From Dirofilaria immitis (lineage: Eukaryota > Nematoda > Chromadorea > Rhabditida > Onchocercidae), in the NCBI GenBank assembly GCA_024305405.1, contig JAKNDB010000018.1, positions 372,001 to 436,000 on the forward strand: 64,000 nucleotides of DNA, given 5' to 3'. The first letter of the stretch is position 1; each line of letters starts with the position of its first letter. Shown in pieces: positions 25,213-37,960 of the stretch. The notes beneath the pieces were generated by a model, which saw nothing but the letters and a program-made list of their open reading frames with translations, had not been told where the DNA came from and ran no database searches. The position numbers and the translations under genes were made by a program.

Positions 25213-26250
25213 ATGTGTTCTTTAGAAATATTTAGCAAAACTATAATGTATGTTCCAAATCAATCCAAAATTTTTTTATTTAATAAGAAAAGATAGGTAA
25301 ATATACTATGAAAATATTTTTTCGAATTTTCCTTTCGACGTTTCTCTAAGAAAAGAGAAATATTTTGAGCACAAAAAGTAATGATAGCAAGTATAACTAA
25401 AATTCTTAACATTCAAATTTCCTGAAAAACGAAAGCACTACTTTCATAACGAATCAAGTGTGGAACTCATAATTTTGAATAGAAAAAACTTCACAAAACT
25501 TCCAATATTCTTTTAAGCCATTTTTTATCAATAGTTACAAATAAATTATGTAGCTATGTGATCGGCAATTTTAATATTACGTAAAACAATATAAGGTTAT
25601 TTAAAAATAGTAAAAAAATCCAAAAATAATATAAAATTTCAGAAAAAGTTTGTTTAAAAAATACACGAAACATCGATTCATATTTCTCTTACATATATGC
25701 ATTAATAACTTTTTTCTTATATTTCTTTTTTTTCTTATAAACTTATAATTTTTAATAGAAAAACCCCATAAAATTTCAAGTACTTTTTCAGCTGCTTTTT
25801 GTCAATATTTATAAATAAACTACATAGTTATGTGAACGCCAATTTTAATATTATTAACATTTTCAAATGATTGAAGATATTGATGAACAGAAGTTCAGGA
25901 TAATCTTAATCATATCAGACTCTTTTACTTTTCCCAAATTCATGCAACTCATATGACACCTAAATTTACTAAAAATCAAGACTTTTAATTGCAAACAACA
26001 GACGAAGAAATATACAATAAACAATCCAATGATTATGTATGAATTACATTAAACCATTAATCAATCTGCAACATATCAAAAATAAAAACTGTTAATCAAA
26101 AAAAAAATCAATTACTTTTAAACAAACAAAAGTATAACCACCCAAGATTTACGCATATATACAAAATAATTAGTGGACTTAAAAAGGATGCTGAAAAATA
26201 ACGCCAAAAGATAAAAATATATGAGACAAGAATAAATTTTGTTGAAAAAC
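25213..26250. other. Intergenic, AT-rich
   Basis: No coherent exon seen. It separates the 5' end of the Angel-like gene from the 3' end of the next minus-strand gene, so it should hold the Angel promoter and the neighbour's 3' processing signals. Two related short stretches (TAAATTATGTAGCTATGTGATCGGCAATTTTAATATTA near 25540 and a variant near 25815) suggest an old local duplication. Confidence 0.4.
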
Positions 26251-29200
26251 CTATAAAGAAATAATTTTAAGAATTTCAAGAAAATTTCTATAAAATCCTC
26301 CTTGGGTTGCCACTGTAGTCGAAATAATAGAATTGAGACATAAAAGGATAGATGATTGCCATTACTACCATATGTTTAAGAACAAAGAATTTTCGCTAAT
26401 GTTAGGCTAAAAAGTTCTCGCCAATGTTAGTTTAATTAATATGCCAACGTACAGTGAAGGCCATATAAACACAACGGAATTTTACACTGTACCAAATAAT
26501 CATAACAGCATGACATCGAGAATAGAAATAATGAACGAGACTTATCTGCTTTTTTCCATTTGAATAAAATAGGCCTATATAACGTCCTAACATACAATTA
26601 AAATTCAGATGAAAAAAATAATTGAACTAACTAAGCTAGCGTTTTCTATCACTTCTATTTTCTCGATTTAACTTGATTTGTCTTAATTAAACTTCATAAA
26701 GGACGATTAATTAGTATTAAAAATCTTAAGTGAGGAGATAATGAATGAGATTTAATATCCTAACTGAAAAAAAAATCAGGAATTCGAAATTTAAATAATT
26801 TAAATAAGTTTTTCCTAACAAAAACAAACTTTTGGCATGTATTGATGACGATGATGAAGAGACTGGATTGCGAATTGAAGGAAATTTTCGCAAATCCTCA
26901 CAATAAGCACGAGATTGTCTGCCTCGACGAGTGCCGTAAGTCCTTGTCTAAAATAATTATTTCGATCAAACAACAAATAGGCAAAATTTTGAAAATGAAA
27001 ACTGAAGCTGAAGCTATCATATCTGTATATTCATCAGCATTGTAGAAATATGCATGATAAAATATTTCATGCTTATAATACTCCCTTCTATGTTGGTGTG
27101 ATGCAAATTCTAGGGCACCGATTTTTTCGTAAGGAAAGCGATTATCATCAGAAAAACAGAAAATTCAAAAATTTCTAATCCACGTAAGCAAAACCAAAAC
27201 ATATGTTACAATAGATTGAAAATTATATACCATTAGGAATCATTTATAATATAAATGCAAACAAAATTGATAAAAACAATGGAGAATAACCAGATCATTG
27301 AAGATATTTGCTGCCTTTAGCAAGCTTAAAGTAACAATAGTAATTCACAATGTTTTATTTGAAAAAAAAAAAACAAACATTGCACGAGGATTAAATATGT
27401 GTTAAGAAAAATTTTAATTACTTCTCTCGGTAGCTCTTTCACTGTTTTTTGTTTCGGAGTAACGGAAAAAGTTGGTACTTCATTGACCATTTTTAGATCC
27501 TGCAAAAAATTTATTGACAGATTAAGTAACTTATGATTCGCAATTTGAATATTTTTCTCCAAGATTATATATTTTTCTTAAAATTTATTGTTTTGAAATG
27601 AATAGAAAAAAAATAGCTAATATTTGCGTAACAATATATATCATTCGAAATTCCTCTCCTAAAATAAACAAAAGATATAGTAGTCAATATTTGTGCAACT
27701 TTCTGATGGAAATTTCACAGATGAAATACGTTTTCTTTCCCAATCTTTTTACTATAAATAAAAATCTATTTTTTCGAATCGATGAATACGAACTAATTCA
27801 AGATTTCTTCAGAGGAATTATTTTCGCAAAATATATGCGTGCCACTTTTCCACATTCCTCATGAATCATTTATAGAAACAAGATTGTAGCGTAATACTTC
27901 TACCACATTCGTTCCTTCATCAGATGATAGTTACTTTCAAAATATACACATTCTAGCAGGGAAAACAAGTTTTTTCAATCAATATTCATACATGCTTTTG
28001 AATCAGAATTGAAACCAAAATTTACCTGTAAGCAGATGATTTCATCTGAAGTATTTAAATCTGATTTACTTGGCGCACTATCATCAAGTATCACAATCTA
28101 TAAAAAGAACAGAAATAGTTCTTTATAACAAAAAAATTCTTGATCATTTATCAAACAATGATTTTAGCAGTTCAAAATAAACCTAATTACAATAATAACT
28201 TTTTAACAACTTACGGAAGTTGACAATTATATATAAAATTCAAGTATTAAAAACAAACTTCGGGCTCATCTTTGTTTAAATTCTCTTGTCTACTGGACGA
28301 ACATTCTTCATTTGTTAATAATATAACATCTAAATCTGCAGTGTCCCTGAAATGTAGAAAAATCCTTTATTTATCCGTTTCTTTAAATTCGAAAACAAGA
28401 CGCATAAAAAGAAGGAAATATAAAGTTTAGATTTTGATAAGCTCACGATCACTACATAGATATAAGAAACAAACTTCTCTCCATCTGTTTTACTATCAGC
28501 ATTCGATTTTCGAACATTAAATAACTGCACCTCTTGAGCTGTTTCACTATTCATCTGAAATTACTATGACACAAAATAAACCTGTACAATTTGATATTAA
28601 AATCTTAGTGAGTTTAAAAATGGCAATAATCGGATAATGCCAAATGAAATAAGTTCAGCCATTCAAAATTAAGCTGAGATATAGCATAGTGTTAGCTAAG
28701 ATTCAGATAAGTTAATAAGTAATATCTGAAAAAAATTCACATATGAAAAAGGTTTAGTTCCAAAATCGTAAAATAAATCTGGGTGTATCTTCAACCACTC
28801 TATACTATATAATCTTGTCAACGCATCAGTAATAATAGAAATTACTGAATCTTAGTAAAGTTTTGAATATTCTTTCATGAAAAAATTTTGAAGTATAGTA
28901 ATAATTAATAATATATTAATACCATATCAATATATAACTCTTATATTTGATAGATAAACATGAATTAAGCAAAATAAAACAAAACAAATGTTATACTTCT
29001 TCTGCTTGTGTATCATCTACCACAATTTCTACCTTCTCCTTCGGCACTGAAAATATTGGTTGGAATGTTTATAAATTTTTTAATCCATCATTTACCAGTC
29101 ATTCATGAATCCATTATATGTACAAACTATAAAAATATATCTATTAAAGATTCCTACATATAATACAAACTAGTTCATTTCAAACCATACCTAATAATTG

Positions 29201-30224
29201 GAAGACGTTGAAAGAAGTAGATTTCTGATTTTCAAATGGTCGAACTGAACGAGACACAGATTTTTTCAATCTGATAATATTGCAAACACCAATAAATTTT
29301 TTAGCTATATTTCTAGAAAATCGAACCTTGTTGTATTTTTTGCCAGTATGACCTAATCTGAAATGCTTTATGATTATTCGTTAAAAATCATTAAAATAAC
29401 AGAAAGTGAATTATGTTAGCACAACAATAACGAAATAACGAATTATAAATTGCGTTCACAAAAATTTACAATTACACCTCGCAATTGCAATTTCACATTA
29501 AATAATAGAAAACTGAATTATGTTAGCATAACAATATTGAAACATAGAATTATAAATTTTATTCATAGTATCATTTTATATTTATCAAAAATTATGCAAA
29601 TTTATAAAATAACTGCGTTCAAAAAATAATACTGAATATATTCTCTGAAATATTCTCCCATATTTTAAATGTTAGGAAATATTTTGATAGAAGAAGAAGG
29701 ACGAGTGAAATTCATCGATAATTCGAAAAGAACAAAGAATCGTTCTATATATATATATAGAGATGAAAATACTTTAAGGGAAAAGGGTATTGAATGCTAT
29801 AAGAATTTTATCAGGGAATGCTTGATGTTACTGATAATATAATTAATGGTAAAATAATTCCACCAGAAAATGTATATATATATATATATATATAAATCTA
29901 ATCGCTTGATAAATTGATGTTTGAATAAAACGAAACAAAAGGAAATTTCTCATCCAATCATATATTAGTACATAAATAACATTTAAACTATCAAATCATT
30001 CCATAACAATAAATGTTATCAAATAATTTCTCTCTCTTCTCTCTCTCTCTCTCTCTCTCTTTCACTTTCTCTTTCGCTACTCTTCAATAAGTCAATGAAA
30101 AGAGACAACAAAATGAAAAATTTATACTACAATTTGATCGAAATTTTATACAGCATCATTAAATTTACCTCCATTTTTTATTGATTCTTGTAAATGATAT
30201 TTTCGTCTTCGTCGAACGATTCAT
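26251..30224 (-). CDS. Unrecognised 256-residue protein with four SUMO-interacting-motif-like patches
   Basis: Nine exons in perfect phase (771 nt including stop): 30169-30224, 29191-29357, 28997-29046, 28475-28554, 28259-28346, 28026-28097, 27422-27499, 26830-26947, 26251-26312. The first 75 residues are strongly basic (KKYNKVRFSRNIAKKF). Residues 76-171 are acidic and low in secondary-structure signals, with four hydrophobic cores next to acidic or Ser residues: VEIVVDDT (80-87), DVILLTNEE (124-132), PEIVILDDS (146-154) and DEIICL (165-170). These match the pattern of SUMO-interacting motifs. The C-terminal part is basic/Ser-rich (YGTRRGRQSRAY, SSSSSS). No RING or other catalytic domain is visible. 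The last exon (ending ILKIISL-stop) is the weakest. The function is inferred only from motif pattern. Confidence 0.68.
29867..29895. repeat. TA microsatellite
   Basis: Uninterrupted (TA)n in an intron of the minus-strand gene 26251-30224. A shorter TA run lies at 29746-29759. Confidence 0.9.
30028..30078. repeat. TC microsatellite
   Basis: (TC)n run with minor interruptions, in the same intron; read on the minus strand it is a GA run about 100 bases downstream of the first coding exon. Confidence 0.9.
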
Positions 30225-30803
30225 TTCTTCATTTCCAATATATTTATGTGCTCTGAAAAATTTGTTTGAAATTATATCAAACGAAATATGAAATTACAAA
30301 AATTAAAGATTGAAAAAAATAAAAACTAAAATGGATGAGAATGATTTGAGCATTAAAAAAGATGTTGAATTCATTATATACTGAAAATATTAGCATTTTT
30401 AGGTTTGATATTTAATATATCTACAAATTATTATTATTTTTATTTCACATTTAATTCCCATAAATTATTATTATTAATATACAAAAGAATCAAATATTTA
30501 AGTATAAATATATTTTATATTGAATTTATAAAATATTCAATAATTTCAGAGTTTTGAAATTTACAAATTTAAATAGTATTCATTTTATTACATTTATCAT
30601 AATTTCTATATATACCTGTATAAACTGCTACAAATAATAGATGAAGTACGCTATCCGGAATATTAACTTCATATGACGAGCGATATCAAGATGAAATCTC
30701 GAAGAACAAAAATGATTATTTCCGGCTAAGCGACAATACTTAAATAATAGTTTTTGTTTTTTCGTTGGAGGAGGAAAGATCGGCGTCTCTTTGCCCTACT
30801 TAT

Positions 30804-30813
30804 ATGACGTCAT
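30804..30813. promoter_or_regulatory. CRE-type palindrome ATGACGTCAT
   Basis: A perfect 10-bp palindrome that contains the consensus cAMP-response/ATF-CREB site TGACGTCA. It lies 580 bp upstream of the first codon of the minus-strand gene starting at 30224, in a local low-AT patch likely to be a promoter. Binding is inferred from the motif alone. Confidence 0.35.
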
Positions 30814-31905
30814 AATTCACGATTCCCATCTGCTACTACCAATCAATAAACCTATATAATATCTAACATATGCGAAAAATCTAGATCACCGAGACTTCCC
30901 GGCCACCATCTCACCCCTTCTCTACATTCTTCAATCAAACCTTTTAAAGTTGATCGAAACAAAAAGCTATCAAAAACGGACTAAAGTTTCGAGACCATAT
31001 TTCTTGAATTGTAGCATTGATAAGTTGAAATGAAATGAAATATTTTATAATAGTTATTCTCAATGATAAATAGTTACATAGCTATCTTATCACTTCCTTC
31101 TCGATGAAATAGGAAAGGACTCAAGAAAATACGACTACATTTTTCCATTCTTACGAAATCCACCCACGTACGTGTAATGCACTCTTATATAACAGCGTGC
31201 CAGTATGTTTTCAATACGTGAACTCTCTCCCTTTCCATCTATTCATTCTTTTTTGAGAATCGATGACAGTCTCTTTTAAGAATCTCGCTTGATAATATTT
31301 CGGACCGTTATACGTGCATTTTGCATACACTGAAGTCTTCTTTTACGTGTAATCGAATCAATCGCAAATCTTCATTCTTTACGTCGAATTTAAAATTATT
31401 TCTTTTATGAGAATCTATTTCAATATTACGATGAAATTCAATATATTACAAATTATATATATGATTTTCATAGCTAGTAGGCGATGTCGTCGTCATTTGC
31501 GATATCTTCTTATGTCAACTATCATATTGCAAATTATATATGATTGTGTAACCAATATGCGATATCGTCGTTGTCATCATTGTCATCATGTATAACTCCT
31601 TTCACATAAACTATTTATAGTGTAAATTATTATATAATTGTCATAAAACTAATAGATGATATCGTTGTCGTCGTTATTGTCATTGCGATTTCGCCTACGA
31701 CTTACTCATATGTCAACTGATCGTATTGCATTTGCGTTAATTTATTGTTGACATATCTATGTGACATTAAAAGAAATAAAAACTTTTATTTTTCATAAGG
31801 AATTAAAAATTTTTGCCATTTTTTTTTCTTTTCTGTTCTTTTCTATTCTGAATTTTTCTGAATCTTTTGTCGTATCTATTAATGATATGATGACCTTTAT
31901 AAAAT

Positions 31906-32211
31906 CGATTTTTCAAACATGATACAATGACCTTTAATAAGTACTTTATTGTTTTGTTTTTTAACCGATTTTTCAAACTTGATACGATGACCTCTAACGA
32001 CTACTTTATTGTTTTGTTTTTTTAACCGATTTTTCAAACTTGATACGATGACCTTTAACAAATACTTTATTGTTTTGTTTTTTTAACCGATTTTTCAAAC
32101 TTGATACGATGACCTCTAACGACTACTTTATTGTTTTGTTTTTTTAACCGATATTTTTCAAACTTGATACGATGACCTTTAACAAATACTTTATTGTTTT
32201 GTTTTTTAAAT
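31906..32211. repeat. 61-bp tandem repeat, 5 copies
   Basis: Unit spacing 60-63 bp, each beginning CGATTTTTCAAACTTGATAC and containing GATGACCT and a TTTATTGTTTTGTTTTT tract. Copies alternate between two variants (CTCTAACGACTA and CTTTAACAAATA), suggesting a two-unit higher-order duplication. Confidence 0.93.
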
Positions 32212-32785
32212 CGATTTTTAATACTTAAATTAATCAGATTCTAATCAATGACAGTACGATTAATTAAATTTCGAATTCTTAAAAAAATCTGATATCTTAT
32301 TCATTCTTTAAAAATAAGAAATAGAATGAATGCTTTAAAAACTTTTAATTTTTAATTTTATTGGAATCAGAATCAGATATGTCTTACAAGATTAATATTG
32401 TAGAAAAGAAGAGATAGCAGTGCTTTCAATTTTTTTCTTTTATTCGGAACTTAATGATTGAAAATTAAAATCAAAAATTTAATTTGAAATGAAAAAAATG
32501 ATAAAAATTAATCATCAAATCACAGCATTGATCAGCTACAAATATCTCATTATTTCATCATATATTCAGTTGAGAAAATTTGTTACATAAAACTGATAGA
32601 ATTTAAAAACAAATAAAATAAAAGATAATCTAGCATGATAATAATACAAGGTAATGATAGTGATAAGAAGGGCGCGAAATATTTGCATACAATAAAGTTG
32701 ACAAGATTTTTAATGATAAAAATAAAAGTCACACTTATTTGCTAATCATTTAAACGAATTTTCTAACCAATTAAAATTTCTCTTT

Positions 32786-32945
32786 TTTTTGATAAGCTGA
32801 GATTTTTCGTTTTTATGATAAGTTGAAATTGACTGGGATTTCCTTTTTCAATGATAAGTTGGAACTTACCGAAATTTCTCTTTTCTAGATAAGTTGGAAT
32901 TTATTGAGGTTTCTTATTTGTGTGATAAGTTGAAGTTTATTTACT
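32786..32945. repeat. Imperfect 35-40-bp tandem repeat, about 5 copies
   Basis: Repeated GATAAGTTGAAATT / T-rich spacer units with many substitutions. Confidence 0.7.
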
Positions 32946-33471
32946 GATAATATCTTTCAAATTTGACCTTCGTGCTATCACCGAGATATATTAATAATAA
33001 TCAATTATAGATAGATTTATTCTAATAGATATGCAAATATATAATTATATTATTATTCTTTTATTCCATGCATAATTATATTTCATCATGCAAATATGGA
33101 ATTTCTAAAAAAAAAGAAAATGAATTTTTAAATTATATCTGAATCAAAAAGAAGTGATTAAGAATTCTCGAAGAAAAGTTTACATATCTAACATAATGAA
33201 CTTCTCTCAAAAGTATCATTTAAATATAAGCTTTACTTTAAATCCAAGATTATGCTTAATAAAATATTTCAAAAGAAATTTTGCTAGAAAGTAAAGAAGA
33301 ATTGAAAAAGTAGAAAGAGAATTCGAAATTTTTAGACAGGAATGAATTATCAGAATGCTATAAATCTATTGATATCAAATTGCTTAAAAGGCTAAAATTT
33401 TTTTCTACAAATTAAAATTTTTCGAGATTCTCGACAAGTTCAAAGAAAAAAACTTTTTCGATAAATAGATG

Positions 33472-35160
33472 TTATACAAAAGTAAAAGAGTAAAAGCGAT
33501 TAAGTTTTGTAGATAAAACAGATAACATTATCTTTTTATATTGACAAAAATGTTCGGCATGCGCTACATGCGTTAAATCATTGATTGCACAGAATACGTT
33601 AAATTCTGCTTGTAACATAGAATCTGCTGCTTTCTTTATAGCAATCGTTGATTCTGTCACATTCGTTCTAATCTTCTGTAAAATTAATTGATAAGATATG
33701 TAATACATTTTGCATGGAAAGGAATTAAAGAAATAGATGATAAATTATTTATCATGCATTATATCATTATCGCTTAAATAATCTCGTTTACGTCAAACAT
33801 ATGCATATTTAACAGTACGTATTAAAATATAAACAATTCATGAATATACGTAAGTAAGATTCATAACTACGTCATAAAGATAGCGAAATAAATAAATGAA
33901 TATTAAAAGATTCAAGAAATGCATACCTTCTTCATAATCATCATTAATTGATCATTATTACAGACAGGATTAATATCATGTATTCTATCATAATCGTTTA
34001 AAGAATCTCGTTTACGTCGAATATAACATATGCATGTTCGGCAACACGTAATCATAGGTTTCTGAAATTTTGATTAGCATAATTGATTTCAATGATTTAT
34101 TGAAAAATTACAATATAAATTATTATATCTAAATAAAAAGTTTTATGAAAATTTCAAACTCAAATATTTCTGTTTAAAAAGAAAAAAACAAATAGTACAA
34201 AAATTTTTAATTATAGTAAGTTTATCGAAATTCTGCAAGATATATTAAAAGAAAGGTTAAAGTTCACTTCATTTTTTCTTCTTGGACAAGAGTACTCAAA
34301 TCAATTTCGTATTAAAATTGTAAATTTCGAGAATAGCAATGAATTGATTTTCTAAATGAGAATATTCTCAGTTGTTGATAAATTTTTTTTTTTTTTTAGA
34401 ATATAGTAAGAAATAATAGAAGATAGGTTAAAGTTCACTTCATTTTTCTTCTTTGATAACAAATACTCAAATCAATTTCGTATTAAAATTGTAAATTTCG
34501 AGAATAGTAATGAATTATTTTTGGGAAAGAAATTTTGATTTATTAATTATAAGAAATATTCAGCTTTATGAATTTGTAAAGTTTTAGCCAAATTTCATTA
34601 TCATCTAATATTATATATTATAATTTGCATATTTTATAAACATTGAATTATTTACATTTTATAAAATTTAAGATAAAATAATATCATTTGGAAAAATTAA
34701 TAATTTGTCGAAAAAATTACAAAATTTTTTAATTATTATGAAATTATTTATATCAAAGAGAATTAAAAATAATTTGGTCAAAAAAATTCCAAAATATTTT
34801 TCAAAATTTCTAAATAATTAAAATGTATACAAATGACGTAGGTGGTAGAGATGGTAGTACAGGTGGTGGAGGTGGTGGAGGTGGTGGTTGAGGTTTTGGA
34901 CATGGTGGACAAATTTGTGGTGGACATGGTGGACAAATTTGTGGTGGGCATATAACCGGTGGTGGACAAATTCGTGGTGGACATGGTGGACAAATTTGTG
35001 GTGGACATATAACCGGTGGTGGGCAAATTCGAGGTGGACATATAACTGGCGGTGGACAGATAGGTTTTGCAGCGCAAGGACACATTTCACAAATTGAACC
35101 CCAAGTTGTTGCTTGTTTCATCAGAACGATGAATATCATAAAACAAACAATTTGTTTCAT
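33472..35160 (-). CDS. Ground-like domain secreted protein with Cys/Pro repeat
   Basis: Three exons in phase 0: 34831-35160, 33927-34061, 33472-33675; about 222 residues. It starts with a signal peptide (MKQIVCFMIFIVLMKQATTW), then CEMCPCAAKPICPPP and a repeat region of PPxICPP units (residues ~30-90), followed by a proline run. The C-terminal ~75 residues match the nematode ground-like domain: NPVCNNDQLMMIMKK, ATESTIAIKKAADSM-type helix (TNVTESTIAIKKAADSML) and AEFNVFCAINDLTHVAHAEH followed by FCQ. Ground-like (Grl) proteins are hedgehog-related, secreted and largely specific to nematodes, with roles linked to cuticle and epidermis. Oddities: the usual Cys near the very end of the domain is not visible, so the last codons may be mis-spliced, and a basic patch YIRRKRDS lies between repeat and domain. 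The start is set at the Met opening the signal peptide; an acceptor (AAATTATAG) lies 13 bases upstream of it. Confidence 0.83.
34878..35078. repeat. Coding minisatellite encoding Cys-Pro repeats
   Basis: G-rich on the plus strand (GGTGGACATGGTGGACAAAT units in longer combinations of 18-54 bp). It encodes the PP(V/R/Q)ICPP repeats of the ground-like protein on the minus strand. Such arrays readily change copy number. Confidence 0.9.
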
Positions 35161-37960
35161 AGCGATGTGAAATCTATAATTTAAAACGTCATATACGTGA
35201 AAAATTTGCATTTGCGCTATTTTTACTTCACGTGATAACACGTAAGGCTGAGGAATATCTTAGAAATATTACATCAAATTCAAAGCAAATTTAGCCTAAT
35301 CATTCCACGTCTTTTACGCTACATAATATCGATTCCGCTATTTTCACTTTACATGATAATACGTAAGGAATATCTTAGAAATATTATGGCATTCAGAGTA
35401 TGTTTAGCTTAATCATTCCACATCTTTTATATTGCCTAATATTGATTAAGATACAATCCTATATAATTCTCGAGAAATATTCATAACATATTTAATTTTA
35501 TCTTATAATAACCTGAATATAATCTTTTAAAGGATACTAAAACTCGCTACTAATAATTCAGCTTAATTTTTTTTTTTTTTTAAATCATCCTGTCTGTAAG
35601 TGAAGAATGCGATAATTTCTCGTCAAAGTTACTAATATGAAAAGTTAAAAATAAATTAATCCATCGTACATCAATCTTTTATGTACCTATGCTAAAGTTT
35701 ATTTTACAACTATAAAAAAATTTTAAAGTTTTTAAAAGAAATTTAAAAAAGACAAATTATCATTGAAAAAAAAAGTTGTAAAAATAAGCAATGAAAAATT
35801 CAGCTCAATTTACCTATTGAAATTTGCTATATTATACTTCGAAAATTGCAATCAAAATACAAAAAAAAAAAAAATGTCATTGTAAAATGCTATTTCAATG
35901 TTAAAGAAATTAATCTTAGAAAGGTATAGAATTTTAAATTACTTTTCAATAATAATATGATGTATCATCATCATTTGACATCAGTTATTTTGGAATGATT
36001 CATAATTTTAATAATATAATTATGGCCAATTGCTATTTTTATAGCCTACAATAATCATATAGTTATCTTTTTCATTTTCACTTTTACTTTTATTATTATA
36101 TTGTTAAGAAGGAGTATATTAGATGTATTGATTGATATTTTATCACGTACGTGTTACTGCTTACGTAATATTTTTACGCAGTTATCAATATGTTTCCTTA
36201 TTATTATATAGTTTTATTATACTGGAATAGTATCCTAATTTCATCACACAAATTACTAATACTTGCGGAATATTTTTATGCGATCATCAGATAATTAATG
36301 AGTAATCTGTTTCCTTAATATTTTCTTATCAATCAACAATCTTATCAATCACATTGTCCGGAATAGGAATGTTTGAAAATATTAATAAAAATTTAAATCG
36401 TTCAAACAAGCATTATTCATCTTAATATTTTTAGAATAAATTCGAATCAATTGCTAAATTATAACTTTTCTCGACTATTCTATTTATCATAATTTCTCGA
36501 GGAGGATCATAAAATATAAAAAATGCTGCGATTCATATAAATATAAATGAAAGAGAAAAATTGAAAATTTACATAATTAGAAAGTTAAAATGAGATTGAT
36601 GAGATCAATAAATAAATCATCAAATCTCAAAGATATCAGTTCATCATGAATTGCACTTATCAGGTTGCTCGCATTTTTTGTTTCTAATGGTTGGTCATCA
36701 GTCGTTAAATTTAAGCTGAACTGATAATTGAGAAGTTGATAAATTATTGTTTATATCACTTATTATAGACTTTTATAAAATTCCATTTACAACTATCAGG
36801 TTTTTTGCTTCTAATAGCAGATCATCTGTCGTCTTTAAATTTATTATGAATCGATGATTAAGAAGTTGAAGTTGATAAATTATTACTGATATCGTTTATC
36901 ACAGACTTTCCCAAAATCATCTAGATCATGTTTTAAGTTTATTGTAAATCGATGATTGGGAAGCGGTCGTTGTTGATATTATTATAAACTTTTATGAAAC
37001 TTTGATATAAACCGAAAATGGAAGATGAAGGAAATGCCTAAAACCTTAATAGGTTTATATTATGACATTTCAGGATTAAAAGCTTTGAAAATAATTTGTG
37101 ATAATATTCATAGCTCAATTAAGATCATTGATGCCAATAATAATTTATCAACTTAAAGAAAAGTTTCAAAATTAAATTACCTCTTCTGTTAGCAACTTTG
37201 TTAACATTGATCTAGTGATAATTGTGTAAAAAGAATTGTCAAAGATTATCAAAAAATGCTAAGAATAATTGAAACTTATGATACGATATCATAATTATCT
37301 TTCAAGCATGCTAGTTCTAGCTTAAAATAAACTTCAATTTTAGCTTTAAAAATATTTTTTAATCTTTTTCGTTGAATTTTTTAAATGTCAAGATTTAAAT
37401 TCATAACATTTAAATTTAAAACTTAAATGTTATGAATTTTTAAATGTCGAGATTTAAATTTTTTTAAAATTGATTATTCTCGATGATTAAGCTTAAACAA
37501 CTTTTGATTATCATGCTACTGATTTAAAATTTTTGGCGGATCAAAAGTATACTTTTTAAATATCGATTTAAATTTCGAATATCTTCAACATTAAACTAAT
37601 CGCGATGACAAAGTTTAGCCAAAGTTTTAATGTCCGATATCATTGATCTAAAATTTGCATTCATATTATTCCATTTCAACAAATGCGAAATTTTTTTTGT
37701 TTGAAAAATCAATCCAAGCATTTTTCATAATATGTCATTTGATTTATATGTATCCTTTCCATATATATATATATATATTAATACATCTATCAGATTATAT
37801 ATGAATTACGTGAAAGAGACGTAACGTAACGTATATAGAAATTTTATAATAATTACGTGTATTGATAGTTTGATATATATTTAATCATATGAAAGTATAT
37901 ATAGTAATTTTAAATATAAAGTTAAAATATAGATATAGAAATATGCTAATTTCCCTATAG
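35161..37960. other. Intergenic, between divergent genes, with degenerate duplications
   Basis: Lies between the start of the ground-like gene (minus) and the first recognised exon of the lectin gene (plus). Two ~115-bp diverged copies at 35216-35333 and 35338-35455 share TTTTCACTT, CGTAAGG, GGAATATCTTAGAAATATTA and AATCATTCCAC. Three ~120-bp degenerate copies at 36655-36960 share TATCAGGTT, TTGCTTCTAATGG and GATAATTGAGAAGTTGATAA-like blocks. The 5' end of the lectin gene, including any signal peptide, may be here but was not found. Confidence 0.45.

Larger units (their letters stand above)
30225..33471. other. Promoter side of gene 26251-30224, then repeat-rich intergenic DNA
   Basis: 30640-31000 is noticeably less AT-rich (CTTCCCGGCCACCATCTCACC at 30893-30913) and includes the ATGACGTCAT palindrome. 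A minus-strand exon-like stretch at 30253-30735 could be 5' UTR. Beyond it lie short repeats with GATATCGTCGTTGTCATC-type units (31480-31700), the 61-bp tandem array (31906-32211) and the GATAAGTTG array (32786-32945). No coding exon found. Confidence 0.4.

Noticed and set aside
26842..27045. Plus-strand 67-codon ORF
   Set aside because: It overlaps a minus-strand exon (26830-26947) that joins its neighbours in phase with good splice signals; the plus frame is its shadow.
34888..35097. Trp-rich plus-strand ORF
   Set aside because: Antisense of the Cys-Pro repeat of the ground-like gene.
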